Counted from the stretch's first letter, positions 10,876 through 22,626 are shown. The stretch: 64,000 nt of DNA from Hyaloraphidium curvatum (GCA_025558095.1 JAIVFI010000014.1:496001-560000); one strand, 5' to 3'. The notes: generated by a model not told the origin, from the letters alone. A program made the numbers and translations.

Positions 10876-11287
10876 TTCCGCGCCCGACGCCTCGCCGCCC
10901 GGCCACGGCCGCGCCCGCTCCGGGTCGCCGCCATTTCCCTACCTGTCTGCTCTGCACAGATTGGCACGGAACTGGCGACGCTGGTCTGCGGTGGTCGACG
11001 CAGGTGGCCGCTCCTCCGCGGCGGTCATCGCCGTCAGCGTCATCGGCCGCCGGGCGGGATCGCGCTTCAAGGCCCGGACGGGTGGAAGGCCGCGGAGTCG
11101 GACGTTAATGAGCCAGCTGTGCGATGCAAACAGGATCCCGCTGTCCGATTGCGGGCCCAGGCGCTGCGCAACTGCGAAATGTACACAAGTTCGCCGCACT
11201 CGCGATTCGAGGCGTGCCACTTCCAGAACGCGTGAGGCTGGTTGCAGTGAATCGGTTCTTGATCATGCAAGCGTGCTGCCGCATCCG
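10876..11287. other. Intergenic region, possible 5' exon of the PAN-like gene
   Basis: May include the missing first exon of the PAN-like gene (an acceptor-like CAGACAG lies near 10940 on the minus strand). No convincing start was found. Confidence 0.35.
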
Positions 11288-11917
11288 TCACATCCGCGCC
11301 CCGGCCGAGGAGCCCAGCACAAAGTCCACCACCGCGTCCACATCTACGGCCCCGTGGCCGCCGGTGGTGTCCAGCACGAGGGTCCGCGGATGCGCCGCCA
11401 CCAGCTCCGGGCGCCTCGGAGCATAGAGCTCCCAGTTCGCCAGCTTGTACGCGTCCCTCGGATCCGCGCGCTCCGCCATCCTCCGCCGCGCCTCGGCCTC
11501 GTCGACGCGCATCCAGATCACCGAGACCGAAACCGCATCCCCGGGCTTCAACCCCAGCCATTCGCGGTCGTGGAGCAGCCCGCCCTTGACCTCCTTCGAC
11601 AGGGGCGCCACGACCACCGCGCCGACTCCCGCGGCGAGGTTGTCCCGCGCAGCGCCGACCAGGCAGCGGTATTCGAGGTCGCGGAAGGTGTCGAGGAAGA
11701 AGGCACTGTCGCGGTCGTCCGGATCGCGGCCCATCTTCTCGAGCACGCCGGCCGAGTAGTCGCCGTAGATCGCGTCCTTGTCCAGGATGCAGAAGGGCGC
11801 GCCGGAGCGCGCGGCGAGCGCGAGGACGAGGCGGCGCGCGAGGGTCGTCTTGCCGGCGCCGGCGTGGCCGCAGACAAAGACGAGGTGCCGCATCGCGGGA
11901 GCCGCGGCCGAATTCAT
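11288..11917 (-). CDS. P-loop kinase/ATPase (AAA_33 type), bacterial-like
   Basis: Predicted nucleotide-dependent kinase of unknown substrate. Single exon, 209 aa. Walker A GHAGAGKTTLARRL is at about residues 17-30. DKDAIYGDYSAG follows, then a hydrophobic strand with VVVAPLSKEVKG and a basic LID-like segment (RVDEAEARRRMAERADPRD). This layout is typical of small bacterial AAA_33 or zeta-like kinases. No eukaryotic accessory domain or signal is present. The lack of introns, in a region where most genes have several, is consistent with transfer from bacteria (inference). Confidence 0.75.
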   Translation of the reverse strand: MNSAAAPAMRHLVFVCGHAGAGKTTLARRLVLALAARSGAPFCILDKDAIYGDYSAGVLEKMGRDPDDRDSAFFLDTFRDLEYRCLVGAARDNLAAGVGAVVVAPLSKEVKGGLLHDREWLGLKPGDAVSVSVIWMRVDEAEARRRMAERADPRDAYKLANWELYAPRRPELVAAHPRTLVLDTTGGHGAVDVDAVVDFVLGSSAGARM

Positions 11918-12171
11918 GTTGGACCCCCGGGCCGCGGAGTCCGACGGGTCGGTTTCGATGGCTAGAAGTCAGCGGTGTTGCGGCGTTGCGCGACGCGCGC
12001 GGGATCGCGGGTTGAGAGCTGTGTTCCACTTCACTTCCCCCCGTGGCTCTGGGCCTTCAGCTACTTGCGACAGGGCCATCGCGACACAGAACCCCGCTTT
12101 TCACCGCGAATCGTCGTCTGCCGGGGCCGCCGGGCGCTCACGTGCCCGCTTGCGAGTTACCGCCCGCCGCG

Positions 12172-13935
12172 ATGCCGAGCTCGTCGTTCGCGACGGGAGA
12201 GGTCCCCGAAGCCCTTCCCTACGTCGACGTGGCACAGATGATCATGGTCTTTGCCGGCGTCTTGGGGATCGCGTTCGAGGCGTACCGCGTGGCGCCGCCG
12301 AGCCCGAGGGCGAATCAGAGCGAGAACGCCCGGCAGCTCGCGGAGGCACGCCGCCGTGCCTGCCCCCGGGCCGTCTTCGTGCAGCACCGAGGGAAGCCTT
12401 ACTGCGCAGTTTGCCCCAACTACCCCTGTTACAACCCCAACAACGGCGGGCCCGCAGGTGCGTCGTTTCACGTCTCCTCGCGCCCTGGCGGACTTCCCTT
12501 GACCCGAACTCAGCGCCTGCCGAGGTCCGCTCCACCTCCTTGCTCGACCATGCGGCGTCAAGAAACCATGATTGGTTCTATCAGGGCTGGGCCCGATACC
12601 TTCGCCAGTGGAGAGAGGCGTGCCATCGGGCTGGCCGAACGGTTTTGGACGTTGCCCTTCTGCCGGGTGAAGCGAAGCGGGACGTGTTGTCGCGCATGAA
12701 CATGCAGTTCTTCGGACTGCAATCGAGTTCTCCGGTTCCCGCAGGCAACTCGACGTCGTCTGGTGGGCCCCTTCGCCTTTCTTCGGAGCCCCGCAGGTGC
12801 GGTTCTGATTGGCAGCTCAGGCTCTTCCGCCGTTGCTCAAGCAAACGGTTTAACCGTTGGCACGCCACTCGAAAGCACCGTTTCGGATCTTGCAGCGAGT
12901 CCTGGCTCGAACACGGCCGGCAAGTGTTTAGCGGTCTGCTGGCAATCACGGTGCTGACCATTCTTCTGCGGGCCAGTCATCACGGAGCTGAACAACCACC
13001 TGGATGTCTGGCAAGCCGAGATGGAGCGCTTTGCTGTTGTGATCGACGGGTTCGGCGAACAATGGCGCCTTCCTTTCTTCTCGTGCGACTCGCTTCGCGG
13101 AGCCCTCGGTGCCATGAAGTTCGTTGCCCTGGTTCCGATCACGGGCGGCCGTCTGATTAGCGTTCCGCAGGAGCCACGGCCAGGAGCATTTCATGAAGGA
13201 CATGCGCAAAGCAGACGGGTCCTTCGACGTGGCACGGACCAGGTGCCGTGCCCATTTCGGCGGCTTCTCCTTCGAGCAGTACCTCGCGCTGGCCATTGCG
13301 CTGCTGCTGCTGGTCGAGTGGAGAACCCCGCTGTGGAACCTCGTGGCGGATTGCATCACCGACATCGTGTGCTCGTGGGTCGGCATCGTCTTCCGCGACG
13401 GGAAACCGGTGCCGGGGCCCCGTGACGGCGATCTCGAAGAGATGGTCCAACACCTCATTGGTAACGGCCTCGTAGTCTGCTGAAGGGACAACGCACTGAC
13501 TGACGGCGCTTTTGTGCTGCAGCAATTGTTGACCTTCAGCAGTATCATCAGACGCAGTTCTCTACGGTCTTTTCGCACGTCGTGCGGGCATTCAGCTCCT
13601 TCGAGGCGCGCCCCGTTCGGTACTCGGCAACGGATCAGCTTGAACTCCTGGAGGCCTTGCTGGCGCCTTCGGGCATTCTGGACCGCCAGACTTGGACCCT
13701 CGGGCGCCTCGGCGTGTTCTTGGGCCCCAACGCCGACCCTTCCCTCCGCCAGGCGTTCTGCATCTGCATCGCCGCCAAGTACGTCCGCGGCAAGGTCGGC
13801 AGGGACTTTGCCTGCGGTACGTGCGGGCACAGGAGGTGCAAGGGCTACGGCACCTGGATCTGCGACGATTGCCGGGACGGCAGGCCGTGCAAGGAGGCCG
13901 AGAAGTATTGCCGGCGTTTTGCTGCCAGCCAGTGA
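12172..13935 (+). CDS. Orphan membrane protein with C-terminal Cys-rich cluster
   Basis: Not recognised. Exons join(12172..12457, 12514..12762, 12821..12925, 12977..13131, 13184..13460, 13523..13935), 494 aa, all in phase. A hydrophobic helix lies near the N-terminus (about residues 22-40), followed by CPRAVF...CAVCPNYPCYNP. A strong transmembrane segment (LALAIALLLLVEW) lies at about residue 290. The C-terminal 45 residues form a Cys cluster: CGTCGHRRCKGYGTWICDDC, then two more Cys. Donors vary: GTGCGT, GTGGGC, GTTTAG, GTTCCG, GTAACG. The last two introns are the most certain and the third is the weakest. A membrane-tethered zinc-binding protein is inferred. Confidence 0.55.
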
Positions 13936-15404
13936 CGCGGCGCCGGCCGGTCCGCCGCTGCACGTTGTGAGGTGGGTCAAGAGCTGGGGTGCCGCCGCGC
14001 TATAGAAGAAGTGACCGAGCCCACCAGGGTGCGGGACAAGATGCGTGCTCTGATTGCTGTACAAGCGTGTTGTTTGAATGCGTTCGTTGACCAATAGACA
14101 TTGTCATTGCTTCTGGCTCCGGCTCCGTCATTCCAACACCCGCTCGCCCTCGACTTCCCGCTCGGCTCTTGCCCGATCGATTGGATTACGGTGGATCGCG
14201 CAATTGAATCTGGTTCCTCAGGTCGCAAGACACCGGTGCCACCGAGAGAGACTCGGCGGCTTCGGCTCCTTGTTGGGCCGAGCAGTGTCCTTTCGAACCC
14301 GACTGGGGGCGGATTGCGGTCATGAGCCCGCGGCATCTTCGGCCGTGTTTTGTAAGCGGAGCTGCTGCTTGCCACCAGAGGCGGGTCGGAAAGGTCGGCC
14401 TGCGACCGCCACAGGGTGCAGGTGACGCCCCCAAACCCGCCGCGTCGGTTCCGGCCGCTGCATCACATTCCACCCTCCCATTCCGCATGCATGAGGAGGA
14501 CGACAGAGGGATGCACATGCATCTTTTGGTCCACGATGCACCGGTCCGGGGGAGGTTTGGCTGGTGGAGGGTCCGGACACCAGCCAAACTTGGTTGCCGC
14601 CCGGGCCCCACCGGGAGGACCGGGAGGACGGAAAAAGAAAGGTCGGCCATCCGCCGCAGAACTCAACCATCGCTTGAAACAGCATCAATCGCCCCGCGGC
14701 GATGGCAGACATGCCGCCGGACCGAGTGTGTGACGAGCTGCAAGAGCAGCCGCGGGCTCCGCGGTCGCGCGCCCGCGGCGAGGCTGCCTCCGCCGCCCTG
14801 CAATTCCCAGGTCAGTTGCCGGCGGGATCCGTGCGGCGGATCACTGACAAGGTTCTCCATCCAGGGTCGGACAGCAACGACAGCGTGACTGCGAGCATCC
14901 ACTCCGCGAGCCAGGCGGCGGCCGCCCGCCTGCCCGCGCTGCCGACGCCGCCCACCTCAAGCCCTGTCGCCCAGCCTCTCCCCCAGCTGCTCCAAGGCCA
15001 CGGGCACCGGCACGATCTCGCGCGCCCGCACGCAAACCATGATCACGCGGGCGGAGGGCCCGGCTCGCCCCGTGAGCCGCGTCTCCGCGTGTGTCTCTCA
15101 CGCGTCCTGACGCCGTCCTCCCGCAGCGGCGCGCCCTGCAGCCTTCCAAACCCCGCCACCCCGCGCCCATGTGCCGGGACACCATGGTCTCCCCGGAGCA
15201 GGCCGCGTCGGAGGGCCCGCTCCGGACGCGCAGACCGGCCTGGGGTGGCCGTTCCTCGGAGCAACCGGCGGCGTAAACTCGGCTCGGCAGCAGGCCGGGC
15301 GCCTGGCCACAGGAGCGAGCATCCTCGGCCCCTTCACTTCCGTGTCATGCGGTGCGTGGCGGCGCGCTGACATGCAGTTTTCGTGCTGACCTCTCCGCGG
15401 CCAG
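13936..15404. other. Unresolved 1.5-kb stretch, probable 5' exon(s) of next gene
   Basis: The downstream finger gene lacks a start codon in its first recognised exon, so at least one 5' exon should lie here. A plus-strand frame around 14570-14720 carries an AT-hook-like GGRKKKGRPSAAEL segment, but I could not splice it in phase with anything. Confidence 0.35.
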
Positions 15405-17912
15405 GTCAAGCAGTCACGCCCGGAGGGCTCTCGTGCGAGGCCCTGGAGGACGCTGCGGCATGCGCCAAAGAGCCAGTGCCCGGAACGCCGGGCGACGAGG
15501 ACAACGCCACCAAGCCCCATCGGCTCCCTCCGCCCGAAGCCGAGGAGGACGCGGAGGAGTGCGCCCGCAACAAGCCGGTCACGGCTCGCGTGGTGCCGAA
15601 CCCCGACACCACGACTCCGCGCGCGGCCAAGTTCATCGCCCGCCGCGTCCTCACGGACGGGTCTTTGGGCGACGAACTGGATATCGAGGACGTATGCCTG
15701 GTCGCGGCCGAGTACGCCATTAACTACCGCGAACGGGAGCGCTTCATCAGCTGGTGCAAACGGCAGTTCGGAAAACGCCACCTGAAGTGCTTCGACTGCG
15801 GAAAGTTGGTGGTCACGGTGGCGGAGCTCGTGAAACACTTCCGTACCTCGTGCAAAAAGAACCCGCTGAAGGAGAGACCAAAGAGGAAGGAGAGTAGGTA
15901 CCCGGAGCTTACTCAGGTCCGAAGCCGCCCTGATTGCACCCCATTTCAGAAGCGGTGAAACCCCGAGCGTCTCGAAAGAAGTCGGAGCAACCCCGATCCG
16001 AGCACGCCGTGAGCAAGACCGAATCTGCCTCCCCCAAGGAGGGTGCACGGGGACGGCAAAAGTTCTTCACGGACAGCCCCGACCAGCTCGCCACGGATCT
16101 CGCGGCAGCTCCCGCAGAGTGTTTCGCTGCGGACGGGGGCTTCCGTGCGGACTCCTCCGCCCCGTCGTCCCCGTTCCTGCTGCAGGTGCTGTGGCCACCT
16201 GCGATCCCATCCTCGTTGCTGACCGGCACCCGCAGCACGGCCCCGGCGGCGCGGCGCAGCACCAGATACAGAGTCTGCCCATCGTCGCACCGCAGCACGA
16301 CTTGCAGGGCCACCTCGCCTCCGCACGCAAGCTCGATTCGACAACGATCGACAGCTGGCTCTCCGATCCGCCGCGAACGGTTCCTGGATTCCCTGCGGAC
16401 CCTCGCGCAATGCCGTTCCTGTTCCCGCCGCAGGTGCTAGGGCCGCCTGCGACCCCAACCCCGTTGCTGATCGTCATCCGCAGCGCGTCCCAGGTTTCGA
16501 TGAAGAGCAGCAGATGCAGCAGGCCAACTTCGCCCTCGCAACCCAGTTCAACTTGCCCACGTTCGGCAACCGGATCCCCGACGGGATCCACTTTCAGCAT
16601 CTGTTGCAGCTTCCTCTGGCAGCCCCGTCCACCTCTGCCGGCGCCCGCCCGGAGAATGCTGTCTCGCACCCCGCCGGCGTTCCGAGCCGCCAGCACCCGG
16701 GCATTGTCCCTGAGCAAGGATTCCAGGACGATTCGGACCTAGGGCGTGACTGGGAAACCAGCGAATACGAAGGTGAGCAGCTCAACCGTTCTCTGCGTCG
16801 AACGTTTGAACGCTGACTCGGTTCGAAAGACGAGTTCGTCGAACTGCACGAAAGGCGGATTCGGACGGGGCTTGCCAGTCGCACGGTGGCCATGTTCTTC
16901 CCGACGGAGGCGCCAAGGCTTTCCCCGCCGAGCCCCACAGGGATCGACCTCTCCCTCGGCGGCACCGAATTCTCCGACGGCTCCGACCTCTCCGGTGGAT
17001 TTGACTCCTCCGACGGCGTCGGCTCCTTTGACGCCTACCCCGCATTCACGCAAGCCTCGCAGCAGGAGCAGCACTCCTCCGCCACCCTGTGCTTTCCGGG
17101 CGACGCGCAGCAAATCGCCGCTGCGACGGCGGCAGCGCTTGGTTTCTCCGTCGACAACCACATCCTCGGCGGCACAAACATGAATGGCCCAATCCCCGAC
17201 GGCTTCGGCCACTTCAGCGACTCTTCAGCGGCGTTGACCCCTTCGACGGCATCCAATCCTTCGACGGCATCGACCCTCTTCAGCGGCACCAACCGGGCTG
17301 ACATCCAACACCTACACCAAGCATCCCCGCAGCCCGCGCTTCAAGTGCTGCATCTCCCTGCCGCTGCTCCGTTCGAAGGAGACGTCATCCTCGGCCGCTT
17401 CGACCCCTTGCTCGGCATCGGCGCGGCATCGGTGCAGCCCGCGCATCAAGGTCAGCAAATCCTGACCACCCCGCTGGCCGACGCCAGCGCGGTACCCGCC
17501 CTGTGGCTCGACGCCGCCGTGAGAGCAGCTTCGGGGCTACCCTGGCCGGCTGGGCAAGCAATCCGGGGCTTCGTGGGTCTTTTGCCTTCTCAGGGGAACG
17601 GCAACCCGCAGCCGCACGAAGGTGAGAACTGACAGCTTTTGGCTACGAGCCCGAAGACTGAACCATTCTGCAGGCGAGGATGTTGGCTCAGCGGGGCTAG
17701 GAAATCCTCTTTCTGACTACGAAGACTTCACTGCTCAGAGCATGATGCCCTTGGGTGTACTAAACTTCATGTCGCCGGACCTCGCTGCGCAGCTGTCGGG
17801 CGGCGCGGAGCCCGACTATCTCGACGATTTCTTCTTATTCCTGCCGGCACAGGTGGATGGGGAAGACGATCTACCGGCGAGGTTGCCGAAGCAGCGGAAG
17901 GCGGCCCAGTGA
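15405..17912 (+). CDS. C2HC-finger acidic protein, paralog 2 (5' exon missing)
   Basis: Paralog of the gene at 1-1115. Exons join(15405..15893, 15950..16185, 16236..16433, 16484..16772, 16830..17621, 17674..17912), all in phase. The first exon holds ARVVPNPDT and the finger CFDCG...KHFRTSC. It is followed by a basic, NLS-like run (KERPKRKE...PRASRKKSEQ) and then long Pro/Gln/Ser/Phe-rich exons. The C-terminus is acidic-aromatic (LSDYEDF, EPDYLDDFFLFLP), resembling an activation domain. The first exon begins at an acceptor (GGCCAG/GT) with no ATG, so the true start is upstream. Two introns (16186-16235 and 16434-16483) are near copies of each other and of an intron in the paralog. A nuclear regulator is inferred. 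Confidence 0.7.
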
Positions 17913-18409
17913 TCACCCCCGGCGAGGTGCGTGCTCGGTGCGAGATTGGGACGGGGCATGTCTGACGGGACGGACCACAACAGATCAAAGCGAACTTATT
18001 CTTTCCAAACACTTCCTGGGCTCGAGTGGCTCGGCAGCGGCCTCACGGACGGGGCTTTGTGGACATCTGGACCAGTTCTCCAAGTGTTTTCGCCAATGGA
18101 TGTTCGTGGTTCTTCTCATTGATGAAATTCAAAAAGACGTTGCGTCTCGTTCTTTCTTTCGATTGTAAATTGTGATATTCCAAATCGTTGTTTCGTTTTG
18201 CTTCATGCATCAGCGTCCTTGCGCGTCCGGCCACTTCCGAGCCTGGCATAGCCCAGAACTAAGGGAGCCGCAGGGCATGGTCATCGCGGGAGCAGGAAGC
18301 TGCGAGAATGGTCTTGATGACAGTTCGGTGCGTCTGAGTGTGCCAATGAGGCGTACTATTGCCGGTCCGCGAACTACATGTTGCCAACGATCGAAAGTCT
18401 CTCGCCACC
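17913..18409. other. Convergent intergenic region, AT-richer
   Basis: Shared 3' flank of two convergent genes. Noticeably AT-rich around 18120-18200, consistent with polyadenylation regions. No gene seen. Confidence 0.5.
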
Positions 18410-20281
18410 CTACTGAGGGGGGGGCGGCGGGGGCACGTCCGAAGGCGGCGGGGGCGGCGGCGCGAAGCTCGGCGGCGGCGGGGGCGGCGCAAAGCTCGGC
18501 GCCGGGGGCGGCGGCGCGAAGCTCGGCAGCGGCGGGGGCGGCGCGAACGCCGGACCGCCCGGGTAGCCCATGCCCATGCCGGGGGGCATGCCCATTCCGG
18601 GCGGGGGAGGAGCGTTGGAGGGCGGCCAGCCGTAGCCGGCGCCGGGGGGCGGAGGAGCCATTCCCATGCCGGGCGGAGGCGGGGCCATGCCCATGCTGCC
18701 GGGCGGAGGGAGGCCGCCCCCAGCGGATTTCCAGGGCATCGCTTCCGCAGCCCACGGGGGGCGCGAGGCGCCAGGACCGCCAGGTGCCGAAGGTCCATAG
18801 TGTCCCTGTGGATAGCAAGACACACACGGAGAGTCAGTTTGCGAAACCGACGTTCGAGCCGCACCACCAACGCTCGGCGCGGGTCCGCCCCCGCCTCCCT
18901 GTCCGAGCTCGGCCATGAGCCTGCCGTACTCGGTGTCCAGCTCCTTGTTCTTTTCCTGCAGCTTCTCCATCATCTCCGGGTCATTCTTGACCATGCAGTC
19001 GCGCGCGGTGTGACCGGCGCTGCCGCAAATGCGGCACACAAGGTTGATGGTGAAGTTGCGCTGCTCGGGGCAGTCGTATTTGCGGTGGCCTCTGCGAGTT
19101 CAAAGACGGCCACAGTTAGCGACCCGAGCCGCGAACACGCCACCAAAACAACCCACATCCCGCCGCAGTTGAGGCACACTTGGTTCTCGTCGTCCCTCAG
19201 GGTACCGTTAAGCGCCGCTAGCTCCCGCAGCTGCATCCTCTTGAGCTCGTTCTCCCCCTCGGGCACCGACGCCGCGGTCTCGATGACCTTTTCGATGAGC
19301 TGCATCGCCTTCCGGACCTTTTCCTCCGAGTCCGCCGTGACCAGGCAGTGCAACTCGTCCTCCTCCCCGGCCTGCATCGAGCTCCCCTGCTTGCCCTCCT
19401 TGACCGAGCCCTTGCCACGGATCGACACCTTGGCCCCGCTGTCGGCCTCGAGCTTCTTGAGCGTGTTGCCGCGGGGTCCGATCAGCAGCCCGATGAAGTT
19501 GATGTCGGGGTACTCCTTGGCCGGGATGTACACCTTGTCCTGCATCTTCGTCGGGCGGCGGTAGTCTGCCGGCGGCCGGAAGAGCGGGTCCAGCTTGGTC
19601 GCGCGCTCGATGAGGCGGTGACGCTCCTTCTCGAGCTTCTCGCGGTAGCGGACCTCGCGGGTGTTGGTACGCTTGCCGTCGGCGCCGTAGATAGGTTGGG
19701 GAGAGGGGGATCTGCGGAGCGGGTGTCAGCGCCGGCAACGGGGGAGCCGGAAGGTCCCACCTCTCGTGTTCGGGCGGAACGACGTCGCCAGTCCTCAATT
19801 TCCGGCCGATCTCTTCGAGACGCAAGTGAACTGTAAAGCAGATTGGAGATCCTCCGGTCAGCAAAGGCCGCGCGTCCGGGACGGCGTTCCGCGACCCACT
19901 TGCGTACATGTCCATCTGCTCCTTTGTCAGGTTCGACGGCAGCGTCGTCGGCAGCCCGGGAATGTTGACTTTGGCCTCGGAGTCGCCCCATCGGTTCTTG
20001 CGCTTCCGCGGCCGGCCCTCGCGGTCGCCTGGGAAAGAAACGGGCGGTGAGGACGCGCACCCCCACCGCACAGCGCAGCGCCCACCTCCGTTCTCGTCCG
20101 CGCCGGGCGTCCGTCCGCGCTCCTCGCGCTCGCGCTTTTCGGCCGGCGGCGGCGGCGGGGGCGGCTGCCACCCGCCTTCCTCGGGCGGCGGCGGCGGGGT
20201 GCCGTCGCCGCGCCCGAACACTCGGCGGTTCGTTAGCGGCATCGTGTTGGCGCCCGTGACGGCGCGGCCGCGGTTCATCAT
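18410..20281 (-). CDS. SF1: Branch point-binding protein / splicing factor 1
   Basis: Binds the intron branch point in early spliceosome assembly, with U2AF. Exons complement(18410..19091, 19157..19711, 19761..19830, 19900..20028, 20086..20281), about 543 aa. In order: a Pro-rich N-terminus, the RKRKNRWG motif that in SF1 contacts U2AF65, the helix-hairpin segment ending [14 protein letters not shown], a KH/QUA2 domain ([17 protein letters not shown]), and two zinc knuckles ([28 protein letters not shown]). The tail is a long Pro/Gly/Met repeat. Intron phases reconstruct the canonical MYAIHLRLEEI and CGGIGHRKYDC. A further intron, 18806-18871, is likely but keeps the frame, so it was left in. 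Donors are GTGGGC, GTGGGT, GTGGGA and GTGGGT. Confidence 0.95.
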
Positions 20282-20481
20282 CGCGGCAGAGGGCGGACTG
20301 GGCCAGGAAAGGCCGGGTTGTCTGCCGCGCGAGACGATTGGCCCACTCACTCTGACTGACGCGCTGACAACTCCCAAAGAAAAGCTACTTCCTGCTTCGA
20401 GTCCCATCTTCTGTTGCGTTCCATGATGATCTGAGTCCTTCCACCGCCCATTGTAGCCCGGCACGTCCCTTCCACAGAGAA

Positions 20482-21759
20482 TCATTCGTCCTGGGCCTCG
20501 GAATCGTGCGCCTTGGCCTCTCCCTGCTCGGCCGCCACCTCCTCGTGGTCGTGCAGCTTCTCCAGGGACACGGAAGTTGGCGACCTCGACCCGTGGTCCG
20601 AAGCTGGCGACCTGTTGCCCGCCGAAGGCGACTCGGGCGAATCCGGCAGCGTCGCGTGCACGATCGGGGCGTGCGGCTGCATCTGGGGCGCGGGAGCCGG
20701 GCTCGGCGATCGCATCCTCTTCCTGCCGCCGCCAGCACTCCCGCTGCGGCCGAAGGTCTTGGCGAGGTTGTCGGTGCGCAGCGCCGCGAAGCAGACGGAG
20801 ACGGTCGAGTGGCGGGCGAAGGTGAGCATGTTGCGACCCCACACCTGGGCGTCGTGCGTTCTAACGGCGAGATCGGCGGCCGAGGCGTGCGAGTACAGTG
20901 CGTACCCGGTTCCGTGGCCATCGCTGTCGACCGAGAGGAGGTGCGGCGACTCGGAGAGCAGGGATCGCAGGTCCTTCGAAGCGAGCAAGCGAGCAGATCG
21001 TCATCAGGCCGGAGCACTCGCTCGATCGCCGACGTGCCGCGCACCTCCTTCGTCATCTTGGACGGCATGTTCGAGATGCGCACGATCGCTCGGGTGCTCT
21101 CTTCGCCCGCCAGCGTCCGGTTCGTGTCGAGGCGTTCGACGGCGATGGGAGGAGGCGGCGGCGGCGAAGGCGCAAGCTTGGCTACGACCGGCGATTCGTG
21201 GGCACGGATGCGCGCCGGCGACTCGATCACCTCACCCGGCTCGGCCCTTGCGTGGCTCGAGATGGTCAGGGCCGAAGGGGGCCGGGACAGATCAGCCCTG
21301 CTCGTCGATTGCTGGTAGCTGCTCCCGTTGCGGTCGCGAACGTCGTGCTCCATCGTCTGCGAGCTCCTGCGGTCCGGCTTTGGGTAGGCGTATTCAATGC
21401 TGACCGCGCCCTCTCGGTTCCTGCGAAACGCTCGGTCACTGCGCTGCAACAATCCCGACGTTTGCAGAGCGACCAACATGTGCCAGTGGAGCTTCCTCCT
21501 GTCGAAGGTCTCGAAGAATCGCTTGTTGTCTTCGGGGTACGCGAACTCCTTTCGTGCCGGTGAGTCAGCGAGCGGGACGCCGGGCCGCCGATGCCCCGAC
21601 ACGAACGAGGAACGCGTAGCCCTTGTGCTGAAGATAGTCGAGTTCCGCGACTTTGCCGCAGGAACGGATGATTTCGTGGATTTCATCTCTAGTTATCCCG
21701 TAAGGCAAGTTTCCGACGAAGATCCTCCGCGGCTGCATCTCGTGAGCGTAGCGCGACAT
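20482..21759 (-). CDS. RNA-binding protein with two RRMs
   Basis: Exons complement(20482..20973, 21045..21548, 21607..21759), 382 aa, in phase. RRM1 (about residues 11-75) has RNP2 IFVGNLPYGI and, across the first splice, RNP1-like KGYAFLEFA. RRM2 (about 200-290) has IVRISNMPSKMTKEDLRSLL and GTGYALYSHASAADLAV, also completed by splicing. Between them is a Pro/Ser/Arg-rich linker. The C-terminal third is disordered with SP dipeptides (RKRMRSPSPAP), typical of nuclear splicing or mRNA-processing proteins. The orthologous family is not recognised. The start at 21759 is the ATG (MSRYAHEMQPRR) closest to RRM1. Confidence 0.82.
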
Positions 21760-21982
21760 TGAGGACGCGCAGGAAATGGGCAACTTTCTCTGAGTGCTGG
21801 CAGCGGCGCCGGGCTCGGTGTGCCGAGTTGACGGGGACTCAGTCGACCGAGAAGCCGGTGGAGCGATGATGTGGATGAGGGCGTGCGCCGCCAGCGGCAT
21901 CGGGACAGGACATCCGCTCGCCTCCCAATTATTCACAATTTGTTTGAACAGCACAAACGAGTAAAGAGGCAAAATAACTGCC

Positions 21983-22626
21983 TTACGACGCCTTCTTTGC
22001 GGGGACTGGCGGGCTCATTTGAACCGGGCCCCGTCCGATCGCGGCCCAAATGACGCAACCGGCCAGGACCGAGGCCGACAAATCGTACGCCAGCGACATG
22101 AGCTGGAGCGTCCTATCTGCACCTGGAGGATGTAGATGCGAGAGGTGTGAGTCTGATGGGATTGTGCCAGGCCCCAGGATGAACGTTACCCTCGTACAAC
22201 GACTGCCGCGCAAGCACCTGCGGGACGCCCCCAAGCGACAGGACTGCCGAGATAATGGCCGCGGGCACCAACGGCGGAAAATGTGCCATCCTGAGCGACA
22301 CCGCGATGAGATAGCACTGGAACGAGAGATCTTTAGAACAACGACAACGCGAGGAGATATCGGAGCCAACCTTCAGCAGATCAAGCAGGAGGTTCAAGCT
22401 AAGCAGCGTTTGGTCCAGTCCCTGCGGTTCCCAGCCGGGTTTCAGCTGTTGCATACCAGCACAGTGAGCGCTCCGAGATCAGTGTCTCCCTCGCGCATGA
22501 ACAGACCTCCTTCATCCTGGCGACCCAGGGATCCCGGACAAGGTATCCATAGAAGAGTACTCCATAGAGCTGCAGCACAAAGGTCCCCACAATCGCCCCG
22601 AGGAGCTCCTTTTGCCGCGAAGACAT
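21983..22626 (-). CDS. Small four-helix membrane protein, DUF1761-like
   Basis: Exons complement(21983..22102, 22218..22316, 22371..22445, 22507..22626), 137 aa, in phase. The N-terminal helix ends in the aromatic motif LFYGYLVRDPWVARM, resembling the W-Y-...-W motif of DUF1761 proteins. Two central hydrophobic stretches (PPLVPAAIISAVLSLGG; LMSLAYDLSASVLAGCVIW) and a short basic tail follow. The length matches that family. No function is known. The alternative acceptor choices at exons 3 and 4 break the hydrophobic pattern and were rejected. Confidence 0.6.

Noticed and set aside
13193-13483. Stand-alone small transmembrane protein
   Set aside because: An in-phase intron (13461-13522) with CTGAC branch point joins it to the Cys-rich exon, so it is part of the larger gene.
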